From positions 1-15,060 of the forward strand of contig JADLGZ010000114.1 of the NCBI GenBank assembly GCA_020849075.1: a DNA stretch of 15,060 bases, read 5' to 3'. The position numbers and the translations under genes are program-made. The DNA is from Fimbriimonadaceae bacterium (GTDB lineage: Bacteria; Armatimonadota; Fimbriimonadia; Fimbriimonadales; Fimbriimonadaceae). A model generated the notes under the pieces. The model was not told the DNA's origin, did no database searches, and was given only the letters and a program-made list of their open reading frames with translations. Shown in pieces: positions 15,008-15,060 of this stretch (position 1 is its first letter; each line of letters starts with the position of its first letter).

Positions 15008-15060
15008 CTCATCCAGTATGACGGAAGAAGGACCCGCAACGGTTACAGCCTTTTGGCGCA

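Overview
The window looks like a chromosomal segment of a bacterium from Armatimonadota, most likely the Fimbriimonadia. The inference rests on three things: a secreted protein ending in a PEP-CTERM signal with a PEPASMIALGLGVAS-type tail, a neighbouring secreted paralogue ending in paired dockerin-like DVDxSGEVDAADID repeats, and moderately high GC with mixed ATG, GTG and probable TTG starts. The phylum is an inference from protein style; no rRNA is present.

Left, plus strand (1-3934): the 3' part of a redoxin / cytochrome c / copper type II monooxygenase-like fusion protein that begins before the window, a cytoplasmic GH15 glucoamylase-type glycosidase, and, 1 bp after it, a small single-pass membrane protein. 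This block converges on the minus strand with an 8-bp overlap of the last coding bases.

Middle, minus strand (5664 to 3927): a tight, translationally coupled trio of a DUF1844 protein, an unrecognised 174-aa helical protein and a tandem GNAT acetyltransferase. The junctions are a 4-bp ATGA overlap and a 1-bp TAGTG overlap.

Upstream on the minus strand (7807 to 5748) are two paralogous secreted proteins with the same N-terminal domain but different C-termini, one PEP-CTERM and one dockerin-like. Each has its own leader. Both leaders carry the same roughly 18-bp palindrome centred on TACGTA, with a -10-like hexamer at exactly the same distance from it and the start codon about 110 bp downstream. 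Each gene ends near a strong hairpin with a related core. This looks like a duplicated, co-regulated pair, with a LacI-type operator as the likeliest explanation, and is the most interesting part of the window.

Right, minus strand (15007 to 7940): an information-processing block, probably co-oriented and partly co-transcribed. It holds a secreted Gly-rich protein with two YGxPD motifs, dnaG primase (6-bp gap), a compact sigma-70 factor like RpoD/SigA, and mfd transcription-repair coupling factor. The dnaG-sigma order recalls the classical macromolecular synthesis operon. The Shine-Dalgarno of the sigma gene lies inside a predicted hairpin.

There is no RNA gene, CRISPR array, insertion sequence or phage gene that I can support, and no gene-free stretch longer than about 215 bases.
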